Positions 11,189 through 19,537 of a stretch of DNA of 64,000 nt are shown piece by piece (position 1 is the stretch's first letter; the number at the start of each line of letters is the position of its first letter). Under the pieces are notes generated by a model. That model saw nothing but the letters and a program-made list of their open reading frames with translations. It was not told where the DNA came from and did not search any database. The stretch is from positions 1 through 64,000 of the forward strand of contig CADCWO010000194.1 of NCBI GenBank assembly GCA_902806435.1, written 5' to 3'. Made by a program: the position numbers and the translations under genes. The DNA comes from an uncultured Synechococcales cyanobacterium. GTDB lineage: Bacteria > Cyanobacteriota > Cyanobacteriia > Thermosynechococcales > Thermosynechococcaceae.

Positions 11189-11980
11189 CTAGTTACTCTC
11201 ACGAAAGCTGGATTGGTTCTGACTATTATTGCTCTGACTGCTGTTGTCAAAGCTAGATTGGTTCTGACTATAGTTAGTTTGGGTATCCTCGCCAAAGCTG
11301 GATTGGTTCTGACTATTATTGGTCCGGCTGCTGTTGGGGCTGCTAGATTGGCTTTGACTGTTATTATTCTGGCTGCTGTTGGGGCTGCTAGATTTGTCCG
11401 AGCGACTGCTATCAAAGTCAAACTGGTTCTGCCAGCTGCTATCACCTTGCTGTTTATTATTCGATGTGGCACCTATATTTGTATTATCTTTTAGCCTATT
11501 GGTGCGGCTACTAAAGCTAGTTCGATCCTGGTTTATCTTCTCCGGTTGAGTGATCCGACTTAAACTGGATCGCGATTGATCACTTCCCGGCGCTTTTAAC
11601 GGGTTGCCAGTAAAACTACCAGGTTTTGGACTACTCCTGTACCTAGCCGGTTTTTGGCTATCATCCACCAGGGTTCCACTGGCAGAGCTGCTACCACTTA
11701 AACTATCACTGGTGGAACTACTCAGGTCTAAATCGTCATCCATGAAGCTTCTAGCACTCGAACCATCGATGGTGGAGTTGCCAGAGCTGAGGTTACTATT
11801 CGTAAAGCTGGAGGTACTCTGCTGCTTACTACCAATCTCAATAGGGCCTGAAGTTTTAGTAACGCTAGGAGAAGTCTGGATCTTTTTACTCTGGTCAGAA
11901 TTACTTAATCTGGAGCTGTCGGAAGCGCATCCTTGGCTGACCAGTAGCAGTGCCATAGTAGCTAGAATTTTTAGCTTCAT
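11189..11980 (-). CDS. Ser/Asn/Gln-rich repetitive lipoprotein, unknown function
   Basis: The product (263 residues) starts MKLKILATMALLLVSQGC, a clear lipoprotein signal with Cys at residue 18, so it should be lipid-anchored in the envelope. The rest is low in hydrophobic residues, very rich in Ser, Asn, Gln and Asp, and probably disordered. The C-terminus has four tandem 15-residue repeats ending in NSQNQS or NSQSQS. An ATG 15 codons upstream is in frame, but the ATG at 11980 with GAGAGC before it starts exactly at the signal peptide. I recognise no family. Fast divergence is likely, and many unrelated low-complexity proteins look alike. Confidence 0.75.
   Translation of the reverse strand: MKLKILATMALLLVSQGCASDSSRLSNSDQSKKIQTSPSVTKTSGPIEIGSKQQSTSSFTNSNLSSGNSTIDGSSARSFMDDDLDLSSSTSDSLSGSSSASGTLVDDSQKPARYRSSPKPGSFTGNPLKAPGSDQSRSSLSRITQPEKINQDRTSFSSRTNRLKDNTNIGATSNNKQQGDSSWQNQFDFDSSRSDKSSSPNSSQNNNSQSQSSSPNSSRTNNSQNQSSFGEDTQTNYSQNQSSFDNSSQSNNSQNQSSFRESN
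11210..11389 (-). repeat. four tandem 45-base repeats in the lipoprotein gene
   Basis: Four in-frame units of 45 bases (11210-11254, 11255-11299, 11300-11344, 11345-11389) each encode a 15-residue block with consensus S-[SF]-x3-[ST]-x2-N-x-S-Q-x-Q-S. A partial fifth copy (SFRESN) ends the protein. Unit-to-unit identity is high at the DNA level, especially between the second and third halves, so copy number may vary between strains. Confidence 0.8.
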
Positions 11981-12777
11981 ATTGCTCTCAGCTCTATTTA
12001 TAGCTTTTGAATTGCCACATTTCACTTACTACTTCCTTGCTACCTGGACAAGACAGCCTACAATGACTGTAACCTGAACCGGCTGAACTTAAAATGCTTA
12101 AGCGCTAATAGTCATTTAGTGAAATAGCATGATGAAGATAAACTATAGCGAATTTTTCGAATATCAAACACGCTTGGACCAAGAGTAGAAAGGTTCTAGA
12201 GCTAAAGCCTAATTAAGAAATTTCGCGCAACCTTAGTGGCGGGGATGGCATCTATAGGCTCCGTGCCAGCAACGCTCTAGAAGCTCAACCTGATAATGAT
12301 ACTGGAAGCGGTAGGGGTGCAGAATGAGCTTTGAACTGCTACTAAAAATTGGCTGGTTTAAGTATTGCCAAAGGGGAAACCAGTTTCGCTGAAATATTGA
12401 AGTCATAAACTGATAGGGCAAGTATGACGTTACTACTGGGTAGGTAAGCTTCTTTACAGGAGCCTTTGCAGTAAGCGGGTCCAACAGTAAGCATTCCCTA
12501 GTTCACGTTTAAAACTTAAACTATAAAGAATGTTTCAACCTGTTGGAGCAATAAAAGCAAAGGTGGAAAACTTTAGGTAATGCTGAATGACACGTAAGGT
12601 CAGTAATTTCCTTAACGACGCTATTGCAGCGACATACATTTAACGACTGTAAATATAGACTCAACCAAAAGTGAGATGCTATATGAGGTTAAGAGAAATC
12701 AAGACTAGCTTAATGCCGACCTAGCTAAATCAATTTGCCAGGTTGAATTGACAACTTATTAGGAATTGACTGTGGTC
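11981..12777. other. long intergenic region without a recognisable gene
   Basis: About 800 bases separate the lipoprotein gene from accD. A minus-strand frame at 12233-12484 (83 residues) has no ribosome-binding site, signal or family motif and is judged spurious. I see no tRNA, riboswitch core or terminator. An A/T-rich stretch from about 12640 to 12760 probably contains the accD promoter. Confidence 0.4.
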
Positions 12778-13731
12778 ATGTCTCTATTTGACTGGTTTGC
12801 TAACCGCCGGAAGTCAGGTCCAATCGGAAACGAGCAGCAAGAGCGAGAAATTGCCGATGGCCTGTGGACTAAGTGTGAGGACTGCGGCGTTCTCACCTAT
12901 ACGAAGGACTTACGTGCCAATCAGATGGTTTGCCCGGAATGCAATCACCACAAGCGAGTTGGCAGTTCAGAGCGTATCCAGCAATTGATTGACCCAGGCA
13001 CTTGGATGCCAATTGATGAATCTCTCGTACCTGTTGACTCCCTCAAGTTCCGCGATCGCAAGCTTTATAGCGAGCGCCTGCGTGAGTACCAGGAAAAAAC
13101 CGGATTGACAGATGCGGTTCAAACCGGCTTAGGCCAGCTAGCAGGGTTTCCGACTGCCTTGGGAGTGATGGACTTTAGTTTCATGGGAGGTAGCATGGGC
13201 TCTGTAGTCGGTGAAAAGTTGACCCGGCTGACAGAAAGGGCAACTCGCCAACGTCTGCCCTTGGTCCTGATTTGTGCCTCTGGCGGAGCCCGGATGCAGG
13301 AAGGCATGCTAAGCCTGATGCAAATGGCTAAAACCTCTGCCGCCTTAGAGCGCCACCGGGCAGCTAGGTTACTTTATATTCCTGTACTTACCCATCCGAC
13401 AACTGGGGGCGTGACTGCCAGTTTTGCCATGCTAGGAGATGTGATATTAGCTGAACCGAAGGCAACTATTGGCTTTGCTGGTCGTCGGGTTGTGGAGCAA
13501 ACCTTAAAAGAAAAGCTACCGGATGATTTTCAGACGGCTGAATACTTACTAAATCATGGCTTTATCGATTCTATTGTCCAACGCCCAGAACTGAAGCAAA
13601 CCTTATCTTCCCTGATTCAACTGCACCAGCCTACTCCCTCTAACGCTGACATTGTGGCAGCGAAGCTGAGTAGCCATCACTTAATTACCGAGGAGCCTAA
13701 AGTTCTCCCTCGTCCTGCCAATGTTGATTAA
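12778..13731 (+). CDS. accD: acetyl-CoA carboxylase carboxyltransferase subunit beta
   Basis: AccD with AccA transfers the carboxyl group from biotin to acetyl-CoA in the first step of fatty acid synthesis. The product (317 residues) opens [14 protein letters not shown] and has an N-terminal zinc ribbon with four cysteines ([13 protein letters not shown]...MVCPECNHH, residues about 33-55). The carboxyltransferase domain follows, with the oxyanion-hole segments [19 protein letters not shown] and [19 protein letters not shown] four codons upstream is in frame, but the ATG at 12778 matches the family start. It stands alone on the plus strand. Confidence 0.96.
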   Translation: MSLFDWFANRRKSGPIGNEQQEREIADGLWTKCEDCGVLTYTKDLRANQMVCPECNHHKRVGSSERIQQLIDPGTWMPIDESLVPVDSLKFRDRKLYSERLREYQEKTGLTDAVQTGLGQLAGFPTALGVMDFSFMGGSMGSVVGEKLTRLTERATRQRLPLVLICASGGARMQEGMLSLMQMAKTSAALERHRAARLLYIPVLTHPTTGGVTASFAMLGDVILAEPKATIGFAGRRVVEQTLKEKLPDDFQTAEYLLNHGFIDSIVQRPELKQTLSSLIQLHQPTPSNADIVAAKLSSHHLITEEPKVLPRPANVD

Positions 13732-13817
13732 ACCCGATTGATAGGGCAATTTTGGGAAAATGCAGCTCAGTGGCATGATATTAGGTAGACAATTTTTTAG
13801 TACAGCAAAGAAGCATC

Positions 13818-14003
13818 ATGGGCTTTGCGGATTTGTCAGTAGCAGAACTCGCAGAAGACTATAAACTCTCCGTTGAGGATGTGTTTAGTCTTTGTGATCA
13901 ACTTGGCATTGCTTACAAGGCTCCTCAGACTCGTCTGGCGTTGGAGGATGTCAAAGCAATCATTCTCAAAATTGTGGCGCAAAGAAATGATTCAGACCTC
14001 TAA
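13818..14003 (+). CDS. 61-residue IF2_N-like small protein
   Basis: The product is a compact 61-residue protein starting MGFADLSVAELAEDYKLSVED. Its core, ELAEDYKLSVEDVFSLCDQL followed by GIAYKAPQTRLALEDVKAII, has the pattern of the small helical IF2_N domain found at the start of translation initiation factor IF-2. It also aligns with the N-terminus of the polyphosphate kinase at 48.5 kb (EL..., LC/IC-x2-L-x-I-x-x-K, ...II/IL). The fold assignment is my inference from this pattern. The gene lies between accD and psbV. Its role is unknown; RNA or ribosome contact would be a guess. Confidence 0.75.
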   Translation: MGFADLSVAELAEDYKLSVEDVFSLCDQLGIAYKAPQTRLALEDVKAIILKIVAQRNDSDL

Positions 14004-14005
14004 CC

Positions 14006-14027
14006 TAAAGCCTTTGGCTTTAAAGCC
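14006..14027 (+). terminator. overlapping hairpins after the IF2_N-like gene
   Basis: TAAAGCC, TTT and GGCTTTA (14006-14022) form a perfect seven-pair hairpin directly behind the stop codon. The overlapping palindrome GGCTTTAAAGCC (14016-14027) would compete with it. There is no long T-run, so this may be a weak terminator or an mRNA 3' end stabiliser. Confidence 0.45.
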
Positions 14028-14209
14028 AGGGTTTGAAGTCATCTCTTGCCAGAGGTTCTTCTATTTCATTGCCAAATCCTCGTGCTCATGGCTTTTTCAA
14101 ACAGGGTACTTAGTAAGGCTTTCTAGCGTAAGCATTGCTAGACACGACACCCCCTTGTCTTTATTTCGGATTGAGAAGTTTAATTACTAAGCCAAATTTA
14201 AGGAGAACC

Positions 14210-14701
14210 ATGCTAAAAAGATACATTTGGCTGTTTGTAGCCACTGTATTCTTTGCCTTTCAAGTGCTTGCTAGCAGTGCCTCTGCTGCTCAAGTCGATG
14301 AGGCAACTCGGACCGTCAAGCTAAACGATCAAGGTGAAACCATTGTGCTGACGCCTCAGCAGGTTAGAAGTGGCCAGCGTCTATTCCAAAAAGCTTGTGC
14401 TCAGTGCCATGCGGGTGGGGTCACAAAGACCAATCCTAACGTTGACCTGAGACCTGAAACCCTAGCACTGGCAACTCCGTCGCGAGACAACATTGAAGGA
14501 TTAGTTGATTACATGAAGAACCCGACAACTTACGATGGTGAGGAGTCAATCGCTGAACTTCATCCCAGTGTGAAGAGTGCGGATGTCTACCCGATCATGA
14601 GAAACCTGACTGAAGATGATATGGAAGCGATCGCCGGTCATGTACTGTTCCAACCCAAAGTGGTTGGCGATCGTTGGGGTGCAGGCAAAATTGGCTACTA
14701 A
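14210..14701 (+). CDS. psbV: cytochrome c550, photosystem II extrinsic protein PsbV
   Basis: PsbV binds the lumenal face of photosystem II and stabilises the oxygen-evolving manganese cluster. The 163-residue precursor has a signal peptide (MLKRYIWLFVATVFFAFQVLASSASA) with cleavage before AQVDEATRT. The heme site is CAQCH and the distal ligand histidine lies in ELHPSVKSADVYP. The C-terminus GDRWGAGKIGY is typical. The frame extends 25 codons upstream, but ATG 14210 with AGGAGA (14201-14206) is clearly the start. It is followed by psbV2 after a hairpin. Confidence 0.97.
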   Translation: MLKRYIWLFVATVFFAFQVLASSASAAQVDEATRTVKLNDQGETIVLTPQQVRSGQRLFQKACAQCHAGGVTKTNPNVDLRPETLALATPSRDNIEGLVDYMKNPTTYDGEESIAELHPSVKSADVYPIMRNLTEDDMEAIAGHVLFQPKVVGDRWGAGKIGY

Positions 14702-14734
14702 GCCTGCCCGCCATCTCTAGAATTTAGCGCCTTA

Positions 14735-14765
14735 AGAGGGACCTCGGATCGCCGTAGGTCTCTCT
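14735..14765 (+). terminator. hairpin between psbV and psbV2
   Basis: AGAGGGACCT (14735-14744) pairs with AGGTCTCTCT (14756-14765), with one G-T wobble, and the loop contains a further CGG/CCG pairing. A T-rich segment (TAATTTTT) follows about 6-14 bases later. It probably ends or attenuates psbV transcription and may set a lower level for psbV2. Confidence 0.6.
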
Positions 14766-14792
14766 AATACTAATTTTTACAAAAAGCTTCTA

Positions 14793-15287
14793 ATGCAGCG
14801 ATCATTGTTAGTCCGTTGTCTGCTTGGAATTTTCGGAATAGTTGTGGGGATTGTGTTCTCTAGCTTCCCTGCCCAAGCTGATACGGTAGATTCCTACGTT
14901 TCCCGTTACTTAAAAGCAAGGGAACCTGTGCCAATCGAGATTAATCAGCAAGGACAAACGCGCTTATTCTCGCCAGTTGAACTCACAGAGGGTAAACGAT
15001 TGTTTGAAGAAAACTGCAAAAATTGCCATGTTGGCGGCGCAACCTTGCCCAATCCCTTAGTGTCACTGTCTTTGGATGATCTTAAGGCAGCAAATCCAGC
15101 CCGCGATAACATCAATGGTTTAGTTGCTTACCTGCGCAAACCCCTGACCTACGACGGCAGCGAAGAGACGTTTTGGTGCCGCCAGGTTCCAGAAAGCTGG
15201 ATGAGCCAAGCCCAAGTGGAGAACTTGTCAGCCTTCATCCTGCGAGCTGCTGAAAGAGCACCAGGTTGGGGTACAGAGACATTTTGA
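14793..15287 (+). CDS. psbV2: cytochrome c550-like protein PsbV2
   Basis: This is a second, divergent c550. It has a signal peptide ending in FPAQA before DTVDSYVSRYL, a CKNCH heme site, and blocks shared with PsbV (NPARDNINGLVAYLRKPLTYDG against SRDNIEGLVDYMKNPTTYDG). Where PsbV has ELHPS, this protein has FWCRQV, so a cysteine replaces the distal histidine. His/Cys heme ligation is known for PsbV2 of Thermosynechococcus. The 164-residue length fits. Its role in photosystem II is not established. It converges with ndhJ, only two bases apart. Confidence 0.9.
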   Translation: MQRSLLVRCLLGIFGIVVGIVFSSFPAQADTVDSYVSRYLKAREPVPIEINQQGQTRLFSPVELTEGKRLFEENCKNCHVGGATLPNPLVSLSLDDLKAANPARDNINGLVAYLRKPLTYDGSEETFWCRQVPESWMSQAQVENLSAFILRAAERAPGWGTETF

Positions 15288-15289
15288 TC

Positions 15290-15982
15290 TTAGTAGGCAT
15301 CCTGTAACTCATAGAAATCAGGTGATATATAGTCTTTACGAAGCGGCCAGCCTACCCAATCTTCTGGCATCAACAGTCGCTTCAGGTTGGGGTGACCTTC
15401 GTAGATAATCCCAAACATATCGTAGGTCTCCCGTTCCTGAAAGTCAGCAGTCTTCCAGATCCAATAGAGCGACGGTACCCGTGGATCCTCACGGGGCAGA
15501 AAAACCTTGACACACAATTCATCGGGCCGGTCAGCGTTGTCAGTCAGCTTAGTCAAGTGATAGACGCTGACTAAATCTTCGCCTGGACCAGCGTCGTAGC
15601 CACTTTGGCAGCGGAGGTAGTTGAAGCCGGAGGCGTAGAGAGCTGTAGCAAAAGGAACCAGAAACTCCCGGCCTACCTTCAGGATTTCGATACCTTCATG
15701 GTCAACTCCCAGAGACTCATGCTCAAAACCATTCTGAGTCAGCCATTGGGAGGTTTTGCCGACTGTAATAGCAACTTCCGACTGATCCTCAGCTTGAGAG
15801 CCTGGGTCTTCTGGTGCTGCTTGTGATTTAGAGGTTTTGGCTTTTTGTTCTGAGGGTTGCGGCTTGGCTCCCTTCTTTAGATTCGATGTCTCGGCGGATG
15901 CCGCTTTTGAATCAGATGCTTGTGCTTCCGACTTTGAATCTGAATTGTGATCAATCGCATCCGGTTGAGAATTTTCAGCCAT
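15290..15982 (-). CDS. ndhJ: NDH-1 subunit J with long N-terminal extension
   Basis: NdhJ belongs to the peripheral arm of the photosynthetic NDH-1 complex (respiration, cyclic electron flow, CO2 uptake). The conserved region starts near residue 75 ([24 protein letters not shown]) and includes [43 protein letters not shown] and the C-terminal [20 protein letters not shown]. Before it lies a 65-70 residue extension rich in Ser, Ala, Glu, Lys and Gln, longer than in typical members of about 170-180 residues. The ATG at 15982 has a strong AGGAGG eight bases upstream, so the extension is probably translated. ndhC lies 70 bases upstream; ndhK, normally between them, is absent. Confidence 0.95.
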   Translation of the reverse strand: MAENSQPDAIDHNSDSKSEAQASDSKAASAETSNLKKGAKPQPSEQKAKTSKSQAAPEDPGSQAEDQSEVAITVGKTSQWLTQNGFEHESLGVDHEGIEILKVGREFLVPFATALYASGFNYLRCQSGYDAGPGEDLVSVYHLTKLTDNADRPDELCVKVFLPREDPRVPSLYWIWKTADFQERETYDMFGIIYEGHPNLKRLLMPEDWVGWPLRKDYISPDFYELQDAY

Positions 15983-16052
15983 AGTTAGCAGCCTCCTTTG
16001 CTACAGCTTCGAATCAATTTCTGATTCAGTCTAAATCCCTGCTGAAGTCGAT

Positions 16053-16415
16053 CTATGACCACTCTAGAGCACCTTTGCGCCAAGCATAGACCAATCCAAC
16101 AATCAGAATCGCAATGAAAATTAAAGCTTCAACAAAACCAAGCAACCCGAGACGATGAAAAGCGACAGCCCAGGGATAGAGAAAGACCGTTTCCACATCA
16201 AAGATTACAAAGACGAGAGCAAACATGTAGTAGCGGATGTTGAACTGAATCCAAGCACCACCCTTGGGCTCCATCCCTGATTCATAGGTTGTGCGAGTCT
16301 CTGGATCACGGCCGCTAGGTCTGAGCAACTTTGATGCCGTTAGTGCAAGAACTGGCACTGTGCTGACAACTAATATAAATCCGAGTAGATACTCGTAACC
16401 GCTAAGAACAAACAC
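16053..16415 (-). CDS. ndhC: NDH-1 subunit 3 (NdhC)
   Basis: NdhC is a membrane-arm subunit with three transmembrane helices, visible here at about residues 5-27, 62-84 and 90-112. The conserved loop [43 protein letters not shown] is intact. The 120-residue length is exact for the family. It forms a short unit with ndhJ downstream; the interposed ndhK found in most cyanobacteria is not there. Confidence 0.96.
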   Translation of the reverse strand: MFVLSGYEYLLGFILVVSTVPVLALTASKLLRPSGRDPETRTTYESGMEPKGGAWIQFNIRYYMFALVFVIFDVETVFLYPWAVAFHRLGLLGFVEALIFIAILIVGLVYAWRKGALEWS

Positions 16416-16522
16416 TATTAACTACCGTTTGGTGTTGGTGCAGTTACATTATAGGGGTCTTGCCCTACACTTTTAAGCTTCTACGAATGATCTACCTAGA
16501 TGACTGCATTGAAGCAGTAGTC

Positions 16523-18256
16523 CTAGGCTGGATAAATCCGCAAACGCCGATTAGGTTCTTCCCCAAAACTACCGGATTTGAGATGATAGTGCTCCACAAG
16601 TTCATGCTGCATTTTACGAACACTAGAAGAGCGCGGTAAAAGTTCGACCGGCTGCCCTTTAGGAATCACAATTCGCTCTACAGCCAGTCTAGCTTCCTCT
16701 AAAGCTTCAATCTCATCTTCACTGCCATTGCGAGAAAACATTCCTAGATCATTTGCTTCTGGCATCCCAGGTTCATCCATCTGGAGGATTTGCCGCAAGG
16801 TTCGGGCAATCTGGGGAACTGAGCTTGCTTTAATCGTATGAATGGGAATTTGATGAGTTTTAGCGATCTGCCGTAGTTTTGAGTGATGCTTGATATGCGA
16901 TCGCAAAGCCAAGACAACATCAGCACTATCAATATCTTTCGTCAGGGCGATCGGTAAATTCAACGTGTGCACTACTTGCTCTAATTGCTGGCGACTAACG
17001 CCATAGGGGTAGATATGAACGGGTAAGTCTTCACCATCCGGGCCACTGTTGACTAATCCTTCAAACGTCTCCTGGCGACTTAGGGACTCATCCAGCAACT
17101 GTTCAAAGTAATTTTTGTCTGGATTAAGTGCTTCTGCTTTAGCCGGCAACGGAACTATTTGCCCAGAACTCCGCCACCCCCCCGGTGTTGTCACCACGGA
17201 CCGGGGAGTAACATCTAATGTGGCAGGCTGGGACAGCTCATGGGTGATCGTTACCTTACCCGTTTCACTCACCGTTCTAACTTGGGGATTGGGGCGACGA
17301 CCACGTAATAATACGTCCACAGTCTCTGCAACTTGCTCGTGGACCACCCAGCGGTCTCGTTCCAGCATTTCCACAGCAATTTCAAAGGTCGGCGGTGCTT
17401 TACGCTCCAAGACACTTTTCTGGCTACCCCGCCGCCTTGCCTCGTCATCGCCTAGGGTAACGGATTGAATACCACCCACCAAGTCAGACAACGTTGGATT
17501 TTTCACCAAATTCTCAATTTGGTTACCATGGGCTGTGCCAATCAGTTGAACACCACGCTCTGCAATTGTCCGTGCTGCCAGGGCTTCTAATTCTGTCCCA
17601 ATCTCATCAATCACAATTACTTCCGGCATGTGATTTTCTACAGCCTCAATCATTACCTGATGCTGGAGTTCGGGTCTTGCCACTTGCATCCGTCGCGCTC
17701 TACCGATCGCTGGGTGGGGAATGTCTCCATCTCCAGCAATCTCATTGGAGGTATCAATGATCACCACCCGCTTTTCTAGTTCATCTGCCAGTACTCTGGC
17801 AATCTCTCGTAGGGCTGTGGTTTTACCGACTCCAGGGCGTCCTAGCATTAAAATTGATCGGCCTGTCTCGACAAGATCCCGGATCATCCCAATCGTGCCA
17901 AAAACAGCGCGCCCAACTCGGCATGTCAGACCAATAACTTCTCCTTGACGATTACGAATTGCACTGATCCGATGAAGTGTTTGCTCGATCCCGGCCCGGT
18001 TATCACCGCTAAAGGAACCAACTCGAGCAGTGCAGTAATCTAAATGCTCACGGGTAATAGGAGTTTCCGATAAATACTCCGCTCTACCAGGAAATCGAGC
18101 TTCAGGACGACGCCCAAGGTCCATGACAACTTCAATCAAGTTGCTAGTTTGAGAATGTAGCTCTAGGTGCTGCCGGATGATGTCTGGTAGCACGCTTAAC
18201 AACTTGTCTAGATCATCTGTAATCAGCTTGTTTTCTACAGTGATGTTTTCAACCAT
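16523..18256 (-). CDS. Ycf45-like AAA ATPase with C-terminal R3H domain
   Basis: The 577-residue product has an N-terminal region like Ycf45/SpoIIIAA ATPases with Walker A LGRPGVGKTTALREIARVL (about residues 137-155) and a Walker B segment MPEVIVIDEIGTELEA. A middle region follows (IYPYGVSRQQLEQVV, IPIHTIKASSVPQIARTLRQIL), and the C-terminus carries an R3H motif (RKMQHELVEHYHLKS) for single-stranded nucleic acid binding. The protein is conserved in cyanobacteria and some plastids, but its substrate is not known to me. It stands 107 bases upstream of ndhC and 67 bases downstream of ldpA on the same strand. Confidence 0.9.
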   Translation of the reverse strand: MVENITVENKLITDDLDKLLSVLPDIIRQHLELHSQTSNLIEVVMDLGRRPEARFPGRAEYLSETPITREHLDYCTARVGSFSGDNRAGIEQTLHRISAIRNRQGEVIGLTCRVGRAVFGTIGMIRDLVETGRSILMLGRPGVGKTTALREIARVLADELEKRVVIIDTSNEIAGDGDIPHPAIGRARRMQVARPELQHQVMIEAVENHMPEVIVIDEIGTELEALAARTIAERGVQLIGTAHGNQIENLVKNPTLSDLVGGIQSVTLGDDEARRRGSQKSVLERKAPPTFEIAVEMLERDRWVVHEQVAETVDVLLRGRRPNPQVRTVSETGKVTITHELSQPATLDVTPRSVVTTPGGWRSSGQIVPLPAKAEALNPDKNYFEQLLDESLSRQETFEGLVNSGPDGEDLPVHIYPYGVSRQQLEQVVHTLNLPIALTKDIDSADVVLALRSHIKHHSKLRQIAKTHQIPIHTIKASSVPQIARTLRQILQMDEPGMPEANDLGMFSRNGSEDEIEALEEARLAVERIVIPKGQPVELLPRSSSVRKMQHELVEHYHLKSGSFGEEPNRRLRIYPA

Positions 18257-18323
18257 AATCGCCGGTTAGAGTTCACAGTCAGAGTAACTGGTAGAAAGAG
18301 GAAAGCCAGGGCTGATAGCTGGA

Positions 18324-19499
18324 TCAAGTTATATTGGTTTGACCTGAGCTGAGGCTAGCGGGTTGCCTGGATGTATCAAAGCGAGAATGCTGGATCGAAG
18401 GCGCTTTCAACTGGTCAACTAAAGATCGGGCGAGGGCCACGGCTTGCGCCAGTAATCGGGGATTTTTCTCTAAATGATAAGACGGGTTTTCAGGATCTGC
18501 CTGATCGAGTTGATGAAGCACTGGCCACAGTAAAGTTCGGGCAAAACTGCCATAGGCAACGCCGGAAACATAAATTTTGTGGGTCAGCCAATTTGAACTA
18601 AGATGCTGATCACCACTAGGATTTAGTAATCCCATGGCTTGTAGCTTAGGTACAGTACGACGATTGGTGCCACCTGCCAGTTGTACGTAACCAGGTAAAC
18701 CAGCACTTAAAACCTTTTGACCTAGTTTTAAGGTAGAGCGGGTGGTACCATCCCCAATATCACCACTCATCGGCCGCCCATCCGTCTGCCAGATTAAAGG
18801 GCAGGGAAGCGGAGAAACAATTTCGTACAGGCTCCAAAGATAATCGAGCAGCCCTTCTCCATCCGGACAACTGACAGACAGCACCTTCAACTGGCGAACG
18901 TAAGGAGCGACTGCCTGCCAAAGCTTTTGAAATTCTGCCACCCTACCAATCTGCGTATGAATTTCTAGGGCATCAACTTCTCTCGTCTCAATCAAAGACC
19001 CGAGAATGTCAGGAGTAGAGCGATAGGAGCGGGTGGATATTTGCTGGATTGGACAGACGGGTAAACAGCGACCGCAGCCATAGCATAACTGATCGATTAC
19101 ACCAGAAAAGCCATCCCCTACACGATTAAAGGTAATTGCCTGAGCTGGACAGATAGCCACACAAGGTTGAGGGCAATTGACAGAACAATCTCCAGGTTGC
19201 AACTGTGCTTTGCGAAAGTGGGGATCTTCACCATCGTTTAAGCTCACCATTAGCCAGGGAGAGCGAAAGTTTAGCCCTCTCCCATGCGCAGAGGCTAGGC
19301 TTTTTGCCATCGTCAAAGCCGAGCGAGCCGTACGGATCACCCCTGGGTCCGCGGCAACATCAATACAATCAGCACCCGCCAGCGCATAAGCTAGGGCAAG
19401 GGTCCGCACAGCAGGAAGGTACTCCAGGCTCGCGCCGCAAATCAGCTTGAACCAATGGCCCTTTTGCAAGGATATTAAGGGTTGGTACAGATTTATCAC
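18324..19499 (-). CDS. ldpA: light-dependent period protein LdpA (iron-sulfur, circadian input)
   Basis: LdpA in Synechococcus senses redox state and feeds light information to the circadian clock. The 391-residue product begins INLYQPLISLQKGHWFKLICGASLEYLPAVRTLALAYALAGADCIDVAADP. It has two ferredoxin-like cysteine clusters, CSVNCPQPCVAICP and CYGCGRCLPVCP (about residues 102-152), consistent with two Fe-S centres. The start is GTG. The LdpA-type C-terminal region follows (MGLLNPSGDQHLSSNWLTHKIYVSGVAYGSFARTLL). It lies directly downstream of ndhN (38 bases), an NDH-1 gene, which fits a redox-linked role, though that link is inference. Confidence 0.9.
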   Translation of the reverse strand: MINLYQPLISLQKGHWFKLICGASLEYLPAVRTLALAYALAGADCIDVAADPGVIRTARSALTMAKSLASAHGRGLNFRSPWLMVSLNDGEDPHFRKAQLQPGDCSVNCPQPCVAICPAQAITFNRVGDGFSGVIDQLCYGCGRCLPVCPIQQISTRSYRSTPDILGSLIETREVDALEIHTQIGRVAEFQKLWQAVAPYVRQLKVLSVSCPDGEGLLDYLWSLYEIVSPLPCPLIWQTDGRPMSGDIGDGTTRSTLKLGQKVLSAGLPGYVQLAGGTNRRTVPKLQAMGLLNPSGDQHLSSNWLTHKIYVSGVAYGSFARTLLWPVLHQLDQADPENPSYHLEKNPRLLAQAVALARSLVDQLKAPSIQHSRFDTSRQPASLSSGQTNIT

Positions 19500-19537
19500 C
19501 CTTCTATGCTAGTGTGCCTAGCTAGATTATGACGAGA

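Noticed and set aside
11213-11494. Plus-strand hydrophobic ORF opposite the lipoprotein repeats
   Set aside because: It is the antisense reading of the Ser/Asn/Gln repeat codons, which yields hydrophobic residues by chance.
12233-12484. 83-residue minus-strand ORF in the accD upstream gap
   Set aside because: No ribosome-binding site, signal, domain or composition typical of a gene was seen; it looks like a chance frame.
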